From assembly GCA_948099385.1 (NCBI GenBank), contig CANUEZ040000167.1:2066001-2130000 (forward strand): DNA of 64,000 bases, given 5' to 3'. The first letter of the stretch is position 1. The number at the start of each line of letters is the position of its first letter. A program made the position numbers and the translations under genes. Below, in pieces: positions 11,505 to 22,040 of this stretch. Source of the stretch: Fasciola hepatica. Its lineage: Eukaryota > Platyhelminthes > Trematoda > Plagiorchiida > Fasciolidae. The notes beneath the pieces were generated by a model, which was not told where the DNA came from, ran no database searches, and saw nothing but the letters and a program-made list of their open reading frames with translations.

Positions 11505-13810
11505 AACAATATTATTTATAATGGTTTCTTTCGGGGACAACTGAGGCATGCTCGGCTGCATGATCACATGGTACAAGAGTGGATACAATATGAATTTTTG
11601 GACAATGAAGTAGGCCCGTGTAGTGCAAGAGAGAGTGGAGGTTTGAGTGGTCATACAAGGTGCCCGGGAAAATTAAATTCGGAGGTAAGTGGTCACGCAG
11701 CTACTTTGTAAGCAAAATCGGCTTCGTGGTCGAGATAAGGAACAAAGTTAACCAGGGATGGTAGAAAATAGCCTAGGAACTCGGATAAAATCGATATTAA
11801 GTCACAAAGGAGAGTACGCAGAAAGAGACATTTGAAAAATTTATCGGCGAAAAATTAGAAAACTTATTGGTAATGATGGATCCGAACTTGAGCCAGTGGT
11901 TCTAGTGACCCGTGGAAAGGAAGGGGTATTAGTCCAAATGGATCGACAGGTTTTCTTGAGGGAGAGGGAGTGGGCCGATGAAACAGAAATTCCGGTTCAT
12001 CAAAAATTGAGTTCGTGATATCCAGTGAGAGATCTAGGAGACAACACCCGTAGTGGGGTGTGGAGTAGGTGCGTAATCGTGGAGACTTCGTGAAGAAAAA
12101 TGATCAAACATGACAGGTGAGTTGAACAGACTTTCTGTGAATGGGCCCTTTAGGTTATCAATAATAGCAATAGTGGATGAGCCCGAAAAATGTACACATA
12201 AGTGGTGCAAGTGATGACTGAATCCGAGTTTAAAAGATAAAATAAACGTGAACAGAGGGCTACAGGGCGAAGAAGAAGCGGAACAAATTGATAATAACGC
12301 CTGCCACATTGAAAACTCGTGATCAGGTAGTTGGTTCGGCCACCGCTGAGTGAAAAGGGCTGAAATTCTGGAGTACATATATAAATAATGCACAGAACAA
12401 TTACCACTGGTCAAATTTCGAACATATTTAAAGGATATGTTTTTGGTCCTTATAAAATAAGGAATTATTCGAGCTGAGTTTGAAGAGTAGCTTGCAGGCT
12501 GCAGAATATAAAAGGCCTAGGGAGCGGAGACTGGTTGAATTACTGAAACGAGTCTCTCGGCAAATGGTTCACTCTAGAACAGGTATGTCAAGAGGTTTCA
12601 ACGTGGAAATATATCAGTCTGAGGGGATGGTGGTATAAAGTGATGGCTGGATACTGGCGCAGCGGGATATAATGCGAGAAAGTGAGGTACCTCTAGGGAA
12701 TATATCAGCCAGAGTGGTGGCGGAAAGAAGCCGCCGGAGGAAACCAGGCAAGCGCGTAGCTGCTTGTTAACTTTATTTAGGGTTTGAAGGAAAATCAATA
12801 TGTATTGCTTGGCTGCCGCAGTTACATAAGCTTTTAGTTTTACAAGAGAGATGGTGGAATAGTTGACAGGCCAGTGTGCTTCGGTAAATTATTGCTGTGA
12901 TGCGTACCATGAAAAAGTGGCAAACGAATATAGCTGTCCAAGAAGGCGGCAGTGGATCAACAAATATAGAATACAGTTCTTCAGCCGGTGAACATGATGG
13001 TGGAATTTGGAGGCGGGATTCGTAGTTAGTTTCGGTAATATAACACACGAGTGGTTTACCTGAAGGAAAAGAGAAACTGCCGGACTGAGAGTGTAAGAAC
13101 AATGATGACATAGTAGGTTCACGGAAAGTGCACCACCTCTTACTACCGTTTTGCTGGGTGTGACAAATGATGATGATGGAGTGGCAAATCTACGCAGGAA
13201 ATATATCGGAGACGTTCAAAACATGGAGCTAAGGTGGTGATCTGCAAAATCAGAATAACTCAAAGAATAGCACAGGGGAAGCGAATGGAAGCACTAAAGA
13301 AAAGTATAGATAATCAATAATCACCTCGCTGACCACTGGAGGACTGCGTAAATATACGTCAAAGCAGGACGTCTTTCGGTGTCTGGTAAGGGGATGAACA
13401 GTCACGACAAACGTGCAAATGATCAAACAGTATTAGGGAGTTCTAACACGGGGAACGGACACAATTACTGATCAAACGGGGGAGTAGACAGACTTACAAT
13501 TCGGGCAAGGCACGCGAATAACTGACTGCCAAGATCAGCGAGTGCCTGCATAAGAAGCCGCTGTGTGCAGAGAAAAAGATGGATAGCAGGTAGGGACGAG
13601 AGCTGGAAACTGACGTGCATACAGGTAGTGTCTATTTGTGCCGGGTATAGAAAGAGTAAGATGTGATGTAAATATGAAGAGCATCCCGGAGAAAAGCCGG
13701 TGGTAACGGAAGAGGAATGAAGCGGATGTTTACGGCAGCTACGTGAGCATAAAGATAGAACGTTGTGATCCACAAGAGGAGCTAGTGGATGGGACTGACC
13801 GTTTTCCAAA
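11505..13810 (-). mobile_element. Family Y repeat, minus-strand copy
   Basis: The block is purine-rich on the plus strand, so pyrimidine-rich on minus. It starts with an AATATTATTTATAATGG tail (about 11508-11524) followed by TTCGGGG, GGCATGCTCGG and CATGATCAC, in the same order as the reverse complement of the 57.6-kb copy's 3' end. Minus frames 12034-12414, 12773-13111 and 13465-13809 are rich in Ser, Leu, His and Phe and have no domain. The upper edge is taken where the pyrimidine bias stops, near 13810. Confidence 0.45.
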
Positions 13811-14464
13811 TGTAAAGGTCACCGTAAGGCTAAAATCAGGTTGTGTCAGTTTTAGTTTTTCGCATCTTTTAGACCTAGTTTTGGGGCATTCCTAACAGTA
13901 CCAGTTATTTCTACTTAGGCGACGATCCTCAGAGAAATAAATTGCTCCGCCCACAGTGAGATCGTAAGCTATTATCGTGAAATATCAGCACGATACATTC
14001 CTAGGAAACTAGGAGTTAAGCCTACCCAAAAATGTTCTTTGCGACTTTATCTATACATTTAGTATTGACTCTCGGATAATTCACGGCATTAGTTGAACTG
14101 TCACACCATGTAGCATACCGATTTGTATCGGTTTAGCCTTTACTTAGCTATCTAGAGTAATATTGAAAATTACAGCTTCTTGGTGTGTTCTCACAATTAA
14201 AAAATTAAGCCTTTGTTTAGCTTCAAGCTCTCATTATCAGCAATCCCATAAAGTTACTCTTCTTTGATCCAAAATCACAGAGCTCCAAGTGTTCATTTCA
14301 GGAAGCTTTACATTGTGAAACTTTCTAAGGTAAGGCTCTCAAGCGTCACAGGCGCACCGATCGTGGATCCAGTTTTCGCCGAATGTTTTCATCCTTAATT
14401 CAGGAGAATCTGGCTCTTATGTGCAATTGGACTGGACTTTCGTAGCAACCAGCCCTTTCGCAAC
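13811..14464. other. AT-richer unassigned stretch
   Basis: No gene or repeat recognised. Composition changes here from purine-rich to AT-rich, marking the end of the preceding repeat copy. Confidence 0.4.
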
Positions 14465-15310
14465 ATCGGTTTTCGGTCGGTTTGTTCAGTAGCCGCTTTA
14501 CACGGATGAACAGTGAGTTGATACGAAGGAGATTGAGGATCGAAATAATGTGCATTATTGCACAAGCATACGCTTGGTTGGCGTATTACTTAAATGTATG
14601 AGCCTAATTCATCAAAATGTCCTGAAAACTTCAGTATAGACCGCTCTATTTTATTCCCACATAATGGGTAAAGTGAGAACGGTTATTTGGAAAACCAAAA
14701 ATTATGAGACTTAAAAGAGCATCGTTTTACATATTTTGGGTTTTTGCAAGAAATTAATTGAGCACATCAAATATATCAAATGATTCGCTAAAACCACTAG
14801 AAAACAGGCCAGAAACAGCTCAAGAACCGATTGGTTCCAGGCCGGTTTTGATCGGTTTTTACTATAACGCCGATCGGTTTTTGAGTGGGTCCTGAGTGGT
14901 TTCTGACCGGCCTCCTGGACGGTTTTTGAACGGTTTCCGGCTGGTTTGTACCGGTCGTTTGAAGTATGTGAAGTGCTTCGTCAATTTCTTTCACTAACCC
15001 AAATTACTTATTACAATGCTAAGTTTCGTCTCCTTGCCTATTATTTTCTGAATAATTTTTCTTATTCTACCTACTTTAGGAGAGTAAAATAGAGCAATGT
15101 TTGCCGATTTTTAAGGGCATTTCGATGAAGCAAACTGATACATTTGAATAAAACGCCAGTTAAGCATTGCGCATTATTCCGGTCGTCAATTTAGTTCGTA
15201 TCATTTTACGGTCCATCCGCGTAAAACGGCCACTAAACGAACCGACCGAAAACCGATTGGCATGATAGTAAAAACCAATCGGTTTCGAAGCGGTTTTGAA
15301 CCGATTTTGC
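14465..15310. repeat. Quasi-repeat of CGGTTT-like motifs with a hairpin
   Basis: The hexamer CGGTTT and close variants (GATCGGTTTTT, CGGCTGG, ACCGGT) recur at irregular spacing, densest at 14815-14965. They appear again as complements at 15235-15310, where AAACCGATTGG (15250-15260) and CCAATCGGTTT (15275-15285) form an 11-bp perfect stem with a 14-base loop. The minus frame at 14797-14994 is only the translation of this repeat (recurring N/Q-x-P). The stretch between the two clusters is AT-rich. It lies just left of the Penelope composite and may be a decayed minisatellite or part of an unrecognised element. Confidence 0.5.
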
Positions 15311-15423
15311 TAAAAGGGGAAAAACTGGGAAAATTTGCCGTAGGAAATATCAAATTTCCAAACACCGTAATTAGCCAGTCTATTGTGATGTAACCATTGT
15401 TTCATTGAATAATCACATTGCAT

Positions 15424-15530
15424 TATAGAAAAAAGGCACGATAGCGAACAAGCTCGTTTTCGGTAACTTCATCCTCTGGCTCATACAGTTACATATATAC
15501 ACGATAGGAATGCATATTTCCGAAACAAAA
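15424..15530 (-). repeat. PLE 3'-terminal unit, copy 1
   Basis: This is the sequence directly downstream, in the minus sense, of the PLE frame's stop codon at 15564, so it is taken as the element's 3' untranslated end. It runs in plus orientation from TATAGAAAAAAGGCACGAT to TGCATATTTCCGAAAC. Two more copies lie at 17370-17474 and 17475-17580. By eye it differs from copy 3 at about two positions. Confidence 0.75.
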
Positions 15531-15537
15531 TAGAGGG

Positions 15538-16130
15538 TATTTACAGTATCAAATTAAGATTGGTTAATCAATATTGTAGGTGTTTTGCGGTTCGGAAAAG
15601 GAGTTGGAAGTTGGTTCTTCGTGGTTGAGAAAACTCGGTGTAGAAAGTACATCTGAGGTGGGTTGGCTGCTTCCTGTCACGACTGAAAGGTCGCGGTCGC
15701 GGTCGAGGTGACCATGATTTTGTCCCCCATTTTCCGATCGCGGCCAGGGTAGCTGCAGTGATTTGACAAATCGCTTGTGTGAACAAAGCGATGGATTTAA
15801 CAGCCTAATCGCTACTGCTTCCGCTGCTCCCAAAGTGATTTGGCGAACAATCTTCGAAGAATTCACAGGCACTTTGTAAATTATCTTGAAGGCTTCGTTG
15901 TCTACCTGGTGCCCTGTCTCGGCAAGGTGTGCTACGATTGCACTAGTTAAGGTTCTTCTAGTTCCTGTTCTCAGCCAAGCTGGTTCGTGTTCCTTGATTC
16001 TTTGGGACAGTTGCCGTGTCGTTTTGCCTACATAGCTTGCCGAACATGAGCAAACAAATGAATAGGTTAACATAGAGGAGGGAAGGACAGGCGTTTTGTC
16101 TTTGAGATTCATAGAAATCATTGACCGGCT
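15538..16130 (-). repeat. Inverted repeat, left arm (593 bp)
   Basis: Reverse complement of 16544-17136. Sampled stretches across the arm match base for base, and the encoded 185 residues are identical. The only difference I found is one base near the inner end (GCCGGTC versus GCCAGTC in the coding sense). The arms are separated by 413 bp (16131-16543), which hold the thumb-coding part present only in the minus copy. Confidence 0.85.
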
Positions 16131-16553
16131 TTTGAAGTGGGCGCGTAGAGTAGCGGCGGGAAATGTACGGGCGACTGCATTCCTTAGGCGCCGAACTAGT
16201 AGTTCGCATTTAACATCTCCTTTGAAGGGAAGTTGCATGTGCAGTTCTTTCTTCTTGGCGGTGATTATCAATGGTCGCTGTGGTACTTCCGAAATGTTCT
16301 TTTGAATGAAACTTACCGGATACCCATTAGTTAGTAATGTTTGTCTTATGTGATATAATTCCTCACTCTCTGTCCCCTCGGAACAGATCTTTCGTATGCG
16401 AGACGCTAGGGATCGAACTAGGTTCTGTTTGCGTTTTAGAGGCACGAAACTGGCAAAATGTGTGTATTGGCCTGTCCATATTGGCTTGCGATAGACGGGG
16501 CGGACGAGCTTCCCATCTTCCCTTTTCGTGAGGTTTACATCCAAGCCAGTCAA
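15564..16553 (-). CDS. Penelope-like element protein, C-terminal part: RT thumb and GIY-YIG endonuclease (5'-truncated)
   Basis: Open frame of 329 codons. Residues 1-60 carry the PLE RT end and thumb: LDVNLTKREDGK, then VYRKPIWTGQYTHF, the conserved 'VYRKPT-TD-YLHF' region. Residues 163-200 form the nuclease core: TYSFVCSCSASYVG is the GIY...YIG pair in diverged form, with the Cys-x-Cys typical of PLE endonucleases, and RQLSQRIKEH supplies the conserved Arg and His. Residues 250-275 read AVAIRLLNPSLC, then LPWP, a usual PLE ending. The catalytic RT palm is missing because the copy stops at the inverted junction near 16544, so the first ATG is accidental. The known role is to nick target DNA for reverse transcription. 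It is open for its whole length but cannot act alone. Confidence 0.8.
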   Translation of the reverse strand: MTGLDVNLTKREDGKLVRPVYRKPIWTGQYTHFASFVPLKRKQNLVRSLASRIRKICSEGTESEELYHIRQTLLTNGYPVSFIQKNISEVPQRPLIITAKKKELHMQLPFKGDVKCELLVRRLRNAVARTFPAATLRAHFKSRSMISMNLKDKTPVLPSSMLTYSFVCSCSASYVGKTTRQLSQRIKEHEPAWLRTGTRRTLTSAIVAHLAETGHQVDNEAFKIIYKVPVNSSKIVRQITLGAAEAVAIRLLNPSLCSHKRFVKSLQLPWPRSENGGQNHGHLDRDRDLSVVTGSSQPTSDVLSTPSFLNHEEPTSNSFSEPQNTYNID

Positions 16554-17136
16554 TGATTTCTATGAATCTCAAAGACAAAACGCCTGTCCTTCCCTCCTCT
16601 ATGTTAACCTATTCATTTGTTTGCTCATGTTCGGCAAGCTATGTAGGCAAAACGACACGGCAACTGTCCCAAAGAATCAAGGAACACGAACCAGCTTGGC
16701 TGAGAACAGGAACTAGAAGAACCTTAACTAGTGCAATCGTAGCACACCTTGCCGAGACAGGGCACCAGGTAGACAACGAAGCCTTCAAGATAATTTACAA
16801 AGTGCCTGTGAATTCTTCGAAGATTGTTCGCCAAATCACTTTGGGAGCAGCGGAAGCAGTAGCGATTAGGCTGTTAAATCCATCGCTTTGTTCACACAAG
16901 CGATTTGTCAAATCACTGCAGCTACCCTGGCCGCGATCGGAAAATGGGGGACAAAATCATGGTCACCTCGACCGCGACCGCGACCTTTCAGTCGTGACAG
17001 GAAGCAGCCAACCCACCTCAGATGTACTTTCTACACCGAGTTTTCTCAACCACGAAGAACCAACTTCCAACTCCTTTTCCGAACCGCAAAACACCTACAA
17101 TATTGATTAACCAATCTTAATTTGATACTGTAAATA
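16544..17136 (+). repeat. Inverted repeat, right arm (593 bp)
   Basis: Plus-strand counterpart of 15538-16130. It starts at AGCCAGTCAATG and ends at CTGTAAATA. Beyond the outer end the flanks diverge: the left copy runs on into its 3' unit, the right copy into an unrelated PLE RT fragment. Confidence 0.85.
16553..17110 (+). pseudogene. PLE GIY-YIG endonuclease, truncated second copy
   Basis: A 185-codon frame identical at protein level to the last 185 residues of the minus-strand PLE frame. It holds the whole GIY-YIG nuclease region (CSCSASYVGKTTRQLSQ at about residues 24-40) and the LPWP tail, but neither thumb nor RT. The in-frame ATG at 16553 comes from an internal codon. It has no 3' unit of its own directly after the stop; the sequence passes at 17137 into another PLE's RT. 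Confidence 0.75.
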
Positions 17137-17352
17137 TCGATATGTTGATGATACCCTTGCGTTTATCAAACCAAAACAAAAAGACAGCTTCCTGCACCGT
17201 CTCAACCAACAATGCAGTTCTATCGATTATACAACGGTGACAGACTTCTGTCTGGAAGTGAACGAATCACGAAAATTCAACATCAGTGTTTATAATATAA
17301 CCACAAAACCAGACAACTAATTGCATTTCAATTCAGCTCATCCACAATGTAT
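17137..17352 (+). pseudogene. RT palm fragment of a second, diverged PLE
   Basis: Starting one base after the inverted arm, the plus strand reads RYVDDTLAFIKPKQKDSFLH: the YVDD catalytic box of an RT (Y at 17141-17143) followed by the spacing usual in Penelope palms. Further on, LHFNSAHPQCMKRT (about 17317-17360) matches the 'YLHF-S-HP--K' thumb motif. The segment between is shortened (no FLDV motif) and has a stop, so the fragment is internally deleted. Its thumb differs from the 329-codon frame (LHFNSAHP versus THFASFVP), so it comes from another PLE lineage. Confidence 0.7.
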
Positions 17353-17369
17353 GAAACGAACACATACTG

Positions 17370-17474
17370 TATAGAAAAAGGCGCGATAGCGAACAAGCTC
17401 GTTTTCGGTAACTTCATCCTGTGGCTAATACAGTGACATATATATACGATAGGAATGCATATTTTCGGAACAAA
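17370..17474 (-). repeat. PLE 3'-terminal unit, copy 2
   Basis: Same unit as 15424-15530 in the same orientation. It has more changes than copy 3 (GGCGCGAT for GGCACGAT, CCTGTGG for CCTCTGG, ATATTTTCGG for ATATTTCCGG). It abuts copy 3 with no spacer. Confidence 0.8.
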
Positions 17475-17580
17475 TTTGTTCCGGAAATATGCATTCCTAT
17501 CGTGTATATATGTAACTGTATTAGCCAGAGGATGAAGTTACCGAAAACGAGCTTGTTCGCTATCGTGCCTTTTTTCTATA
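17475..17580 (+). repeat. PLE 3'-terminal unit, copy 3
   Basis: Inverted partner of copy 2. The centre of symmetry is CGGAACAAA/TTTGTTCCG at 17474/17475, giving a 211-bp palindrome. Copy 3 is closer to copy 1 than to copy 2, so the two halves of the palindrome are not a simple recent duplication of each other. Confidence 0.8.
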
Positions 17581-17834
17581 ACTACTGTTTATTTACAGAT
17601 GCCATAAAACCTGCCACTCGTTTCTGGGGGTCTTCTACTTTGGAGACGGAGCTTACTATATAACGATGGCGCACTGACGCCAGTGATCGCGGCCTAGTTC
17701 GCAAACCGCCAGGTTCGTTCACTGATCCAGCTTTCTTAGTGACATGATAAGTTTTTTCGCGTATACGCAGACGACGATACAAAATGTCATGCTAAACTCT
17801 CATTAGTCAACTAGATAACCTTTAGGAGTAGGCA

Positions 17835-17960
17835 GTATATATATAACTGCAGTCATATATCTATATATATATGTGTATATAATTATGCATATATAAAGGT
17901 ATACATACACATATATACATATACATATACATATATATATATATGTACATATATGTTTTT
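17835..17960. repeat. AT-rich microsatellite
   Basis: Interrupted (TA)n and (CATATA)n tract. It follows the PLE composite after about 255 bp of unassigned sequence. Confidence 0.9.
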
Positions 17961-20900
17961 CCGTTTCACCATTCATCTAAATTTTATGGGCGGCACTTTT
18001 GTTTTCCTTTGCACTTTGTTCATTAAATCAGATTGTAAATATTCGCACTTCATAAAAGTTTTATTTCATGAAATTTGTTCGTTTCAAAATGTCAGTGATT
18101 TGTTACTTCGGAATAAGTCTCATTAAGGTTGCGTTGGCATTTGTAAAACGCTAGATCGTGCAGTACTTAAGAAAGTATTGCTCTGGGAATGTGTTGGGAG
18201 AATGGAGCGTGAATGTGCTTTGGGAATGTAATAGCAGACAATTACAAAGTAGATTTTGCAAAGTATGTGGATATAGGATTTTTCACGAAGATAACTTCAT
18301 CAATCAGTTGATATCTTTGGTACTCGTGTAAGTTTCGGACAAGCTAGAATTACATGATCGTTGGAGGTGCGTGAGCGATCTCGAAATTCGGGTTTCAATT
18401 TAAAAGTGAATGGAAATCGTCCGCCGATTTCGGACTGATTACAGTATGCCCTTCTAGTACCGGCGCCCCGTTGGCAGTATGGCCGGCCAATTACCGACTC
18501 TTTTCCATAAAGCTTCCGGCAGGTTACAGGTAAGCTATCGTGGCTGGTCCGGAGACCATTTGTCACTAAAGACGTAGAACTATTCTGTATATTCAGCTCT
18601 CAAGTGCAATCGCCGTTAGTATTGCAAGGCCGAAACTATCAGCCAAAAAATGGCATCGTCACTGTCTGATCGTGCCTAAGCCCGGCCAAAATCAATCCCA
18701 TAGTCAAAAGTCTTAAAAATTTCACTAAATTTGTGTTCCGTCAGCCTTAATGGTGTTTTTGAGGGGCAAACAAAAGGGCTGAGACAATAGAACACAGTCT
18801 TCATAACCTCAACAGCCAGAAGTCTTCGATTGATACGACCACGTCCACGTTAATTTTGCTCACGTATATCTCCGATCCCCTATCAGATTTGTCAACTCAA
18901 GACCTAGACACGGCTGGGCGTTTTATTGGGGCCATTGCCTCGGAAATCGTGCGAAAGATCAGGGACTAAAAAAAGCCGTTTTTTGATTACCCCTACAGAA
19001 TGCCTGTCGGAGAATGGAAACGCAGCCTATTAATATGACACACAATCCCCGCCAGTACAATCGACTGAGAAAGAACATTTAGCGCAAACGTTTTCCATTG
19101 TTGTTCAACTTCCTTGACGAGAAATCTGCCAAGCAATTCACCAAGAACCAATCCACCATGACTTCGCAAACCCCGTTCAGAAATACTCAGATTGCCACCG
19201 ACAAAATCCTAAAGCAGAAGGAATTCGCCGGGTTAGCCGGCACGTATTCAGCTGCGCCAAAAATTGTCCGCCCCCAGTTATCTGCTTCTTCACTATCTGA
19301 GGATGTGCAGGGTACATGCGAAATCAAATCGAGTCTGCGATTAACAGAACACCGACCCCACACGTTCGACGTCGGCTAAGATATATATATTTCAAAATAG
19401 TCTCGCTAGCCAACGACCGAAACACCAAAAAGCATAGGGTATACTCCTGACAAGTCGTCCCCCCTTGGCTTGTCAAATAGATTCAGCCATTGCCCATCAC
19501 CAGAACATTGGATACAACAAACGACGGTGTAAACCACCCAACCAACTCAACAACTACACCCAGAAATCACCAATCAATCAGAGGAGGCACCTTAAATTCC
19601 TCTATTACATCTCGCCACTCGGCTCCAATAGACGTTTGGCAACCTGCTGTGTCTGGGTCATCCCCAAACCAACAAAGACGTTATTACAAGGTAGAATACA
19701 CATTGTTGACACTACGATCAATTCCAACTCATTCACCAAGCCATACTTCCAACTGCTAGGCACCCCAAGCGAGGCAACACAGAGTGCAACAATGGACAAA
19801 AGAACGTTATCTAAGACCTATCTCCCCACTCAGAACCGCCGTCCACTAGATGCGCCGTACATACCACCCAGTAGTGCGTTTTTAAAACCTTCTGGTTATC
19901 ATACCCATCAAACCGTAACAGCTAACCTCCGGATGCGTTGTTCTTGAAACTTATTTGGTTGTTTATTATGGCCAGGTCCAGATTTAAGTTTCGTACTCTT
20001 TTATCGGCCCCGGCTGTATATGTCTACTGGGGTCACAAATTAGCCTGTGCGGTCTCTTCTAGAGGAGCTCGTTTTGTCACGTAAAGCAAGTTTGAAAAGG
20101 CAAACCCGACTGTTTTATTTTGCCTATTTATATTGCTTGGCATTATAGTGCACGGTGAATGTCAAATTCGCTGTTATGTTATATCGTTTCTCATGTGCTA
20201 GTTTTTGGTGGGATCTGGTACAAGATCAGCTCCACTGTGGAGTGGTAGATGATGGAGTAAGGTGGATGGAAACTGTTGACGTAAATAACAATTTACTTAA
20301 AAACCGGATTGGAGAAAACATTGTGCACACATTTTACAAAAAACTAAATACCTGCAAGGTTTGGAAATCTAGTGAATGGCGAACAAAATTGATAAAACAA
20401 CCAGAATCTCGTTGCGATTTGAAGCGGCAACTGCCTAACAGCCGTCTTGCTGGATAAATTACAGTAAGATAGCGAGATGAGTGAGCTCCGAGGCATAAAA
20501 TGTCGGGATGTGGTCGCGTACAGCTTTAAGTTACAACCGACGTGGTTACGCTTCCCAAACAAATATTTTCTGCAATGATTACATAACAACTCGCCCTAAA
20601 AAGCGCGTGGCTCTGTTCATTGTGAGCAAGAAAACTTTTCGCGCCTGCCAAAATGCCACTGGACCTAATCACTGGCAGCCAAAGCAAAGTGCTTTAGATG
20701 TTGGCAGGCGACGCTTCTGCAGAGGGCAAGCAAAATGGATGAAAACCTATCATAAACGGAGCAAGTCACGGGAAACAAGTCTCAAGGTAATGACCTTTGA
20801 AAAAGTACATAAAATTGAGGCCAGTACCCATTGGTTCCTGATATTCTTGGTGACTCTCACTCTCTAGTGGCCCATCCAGCGAAAGAAAGATGGCTAAGAG

Positions 20901-21179
20901 CCAGAGAATGACCTCAGCGGTGGTTGTAGCAGGCTATAACAAGAAAAGGGGCATCAGAATGACCGGTAAAGCGACATAGACATTACGAGTAAAAGCAACC
21001 AAGAGCGCCAGTGACAAAGAAGCACATCCAAAGTGCAACATCGAGAAATTTATTGACAAAAGGGAAAAATCACATTTACTGGCTTTTTCTACCTTCTGAT
21101 TCTGAAGCATAGAACCTGGAAAAACGGGTCGGATGAGGCAGGCCCGAGAAAAGTAAAGACTTGGGTTAATATGATATAC
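17961..21179. other. unassigned stretch
   Basis: No gene recognised. Plus frames at 19098-19379 (93 codons), 19465-19947 (160 codons), 20155-20457 (100 codons) and 20508-20867 (119 codons), and a minus frame at 18300-18566, show no known motif. The 160-codon frame lies in an A/C-rich patch and overlaps an 89-codon frame on the same strand, which points to composition rather than coding. The plus frames at 20155-20867 are the least biased and could be remnants of an unknown protein, but I cannot support a function. Confidence 0.35.
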
Positions 21180-22040
21180 AGTTTCTGGAGGGTAAATTAG
21201 TTCCACAAACTTGTCCAACCGCTTTTCAAAGGTTTCTTTGCTAGGGGTGTCAGTGACCTACAGTGGAAAATTAATGCAAAGCGAGGTTATCCTGAGAGCA
21301 ATCATTTTCTTGTCAACATTTGTACGCAGGCGGGACTTTAATGTTTTCCTGCAGTGCTCTTTTGAATTGCCCTGGCTTCACGCATAAAACTGGCATGAAA
21401 ACCCCGTCGTCAGAGGGTTGCACATAAAAGAAATGCCATTCCTATTCCTGCGAGTTTTTGAGTGGTACAGTTTAAAGTTGATCAGTAGTTGGGATGAACA
21501 AATTTGCAGAAGTCTGCGAACTGGATTCATAGTTTTTATTTGTACGTTCTTGTATTCCTGGTCTTAGGTCAGGCCTGATTTTTACAACCTGACTGCCACA
21601 ATTTAAAGTGAGTCAAATGTAGTTCTAGCTAAAGATTTGAAAGTCTTTATTCAAGGTGGAAGGGGGGTAGATTGCCATCATGTTGATAGTTCGGAATGCA
21701 AACCCACCGGCTAGACCACGGTGATGGAAGAACGGCAAAACCTTTTTGGTTAAAAACCTAGAATATTGTGTTGCTCAATATTCTGGATTTATGCGACTCT
21801 GTTGGCCCACAAAACTTGAACCATTGCTTTACCGAACGAAATTTACGGATCTTTTGCCTTTTTCCGTAGGCTGCAATGAGCACGCCATTGATAAGCGCAG
21901 TCTGTCGACAACCATACTCTTGTTGAGGCATAACCCAAAGGCATTGAGACCGGGAATGTTGTCTACTGACCTTTAACCAAGTTGTGTATCTGTGTAGAAT
22001 TTGGCTCAAAAAAGAATACAAACTTGCCAAATTCACTTTA
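21180..22040 (-). pseudogene. LINE C-terminal relic
   Basis: Minus-strand reading at about 21190-21340 gives RTNVDKKMIALRITSL, then VTDTPSKETFEKRLDKF. This matches the end of CR1/Jockey-type proteins, where '--F--RV---WN-LP--VV-APS---FK-RLD' is the usual form. The Trp-Asn-x-Leu-Pro box is decayed. The frame at 21758-22036 lies where the region after the RT would be, but has no clear match. Stops interrupt the reading. This is the tail of an old insertion; the 5' part is not recognised. Confidence 0.55.

Larger units (their letters stand above)
15424..17580. mobile_element. Penelope-like element (PLE) composite locus
   Basis: The order along the plus strand is: PLE 3' end (-) 15424-15530; PLE thumb plus endonuclease frame (-) 15564-16553; endonuclease-only copy (+) 16544-17136; RT fragment of a second PLE (+) 17137-17352; PLE 3' end (-) 17370-17474; PLE 3' end (+) 17475-17580. 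PLEs are retroelements that combine a telomerase-like RT with a GIY-YIG nuclease and often leave partial, tandem or inverted copies. All copies here are 5'-truncated, with no full RT. An AT-rich microsatellite follows at 17835-17960. Confidence 0.8.

Noticed and set aside
19465..19947. 160-codon frame as a host gene
   Set aside because: A/C-rich sequence open in two phases at once, with no motif; looks compositional.
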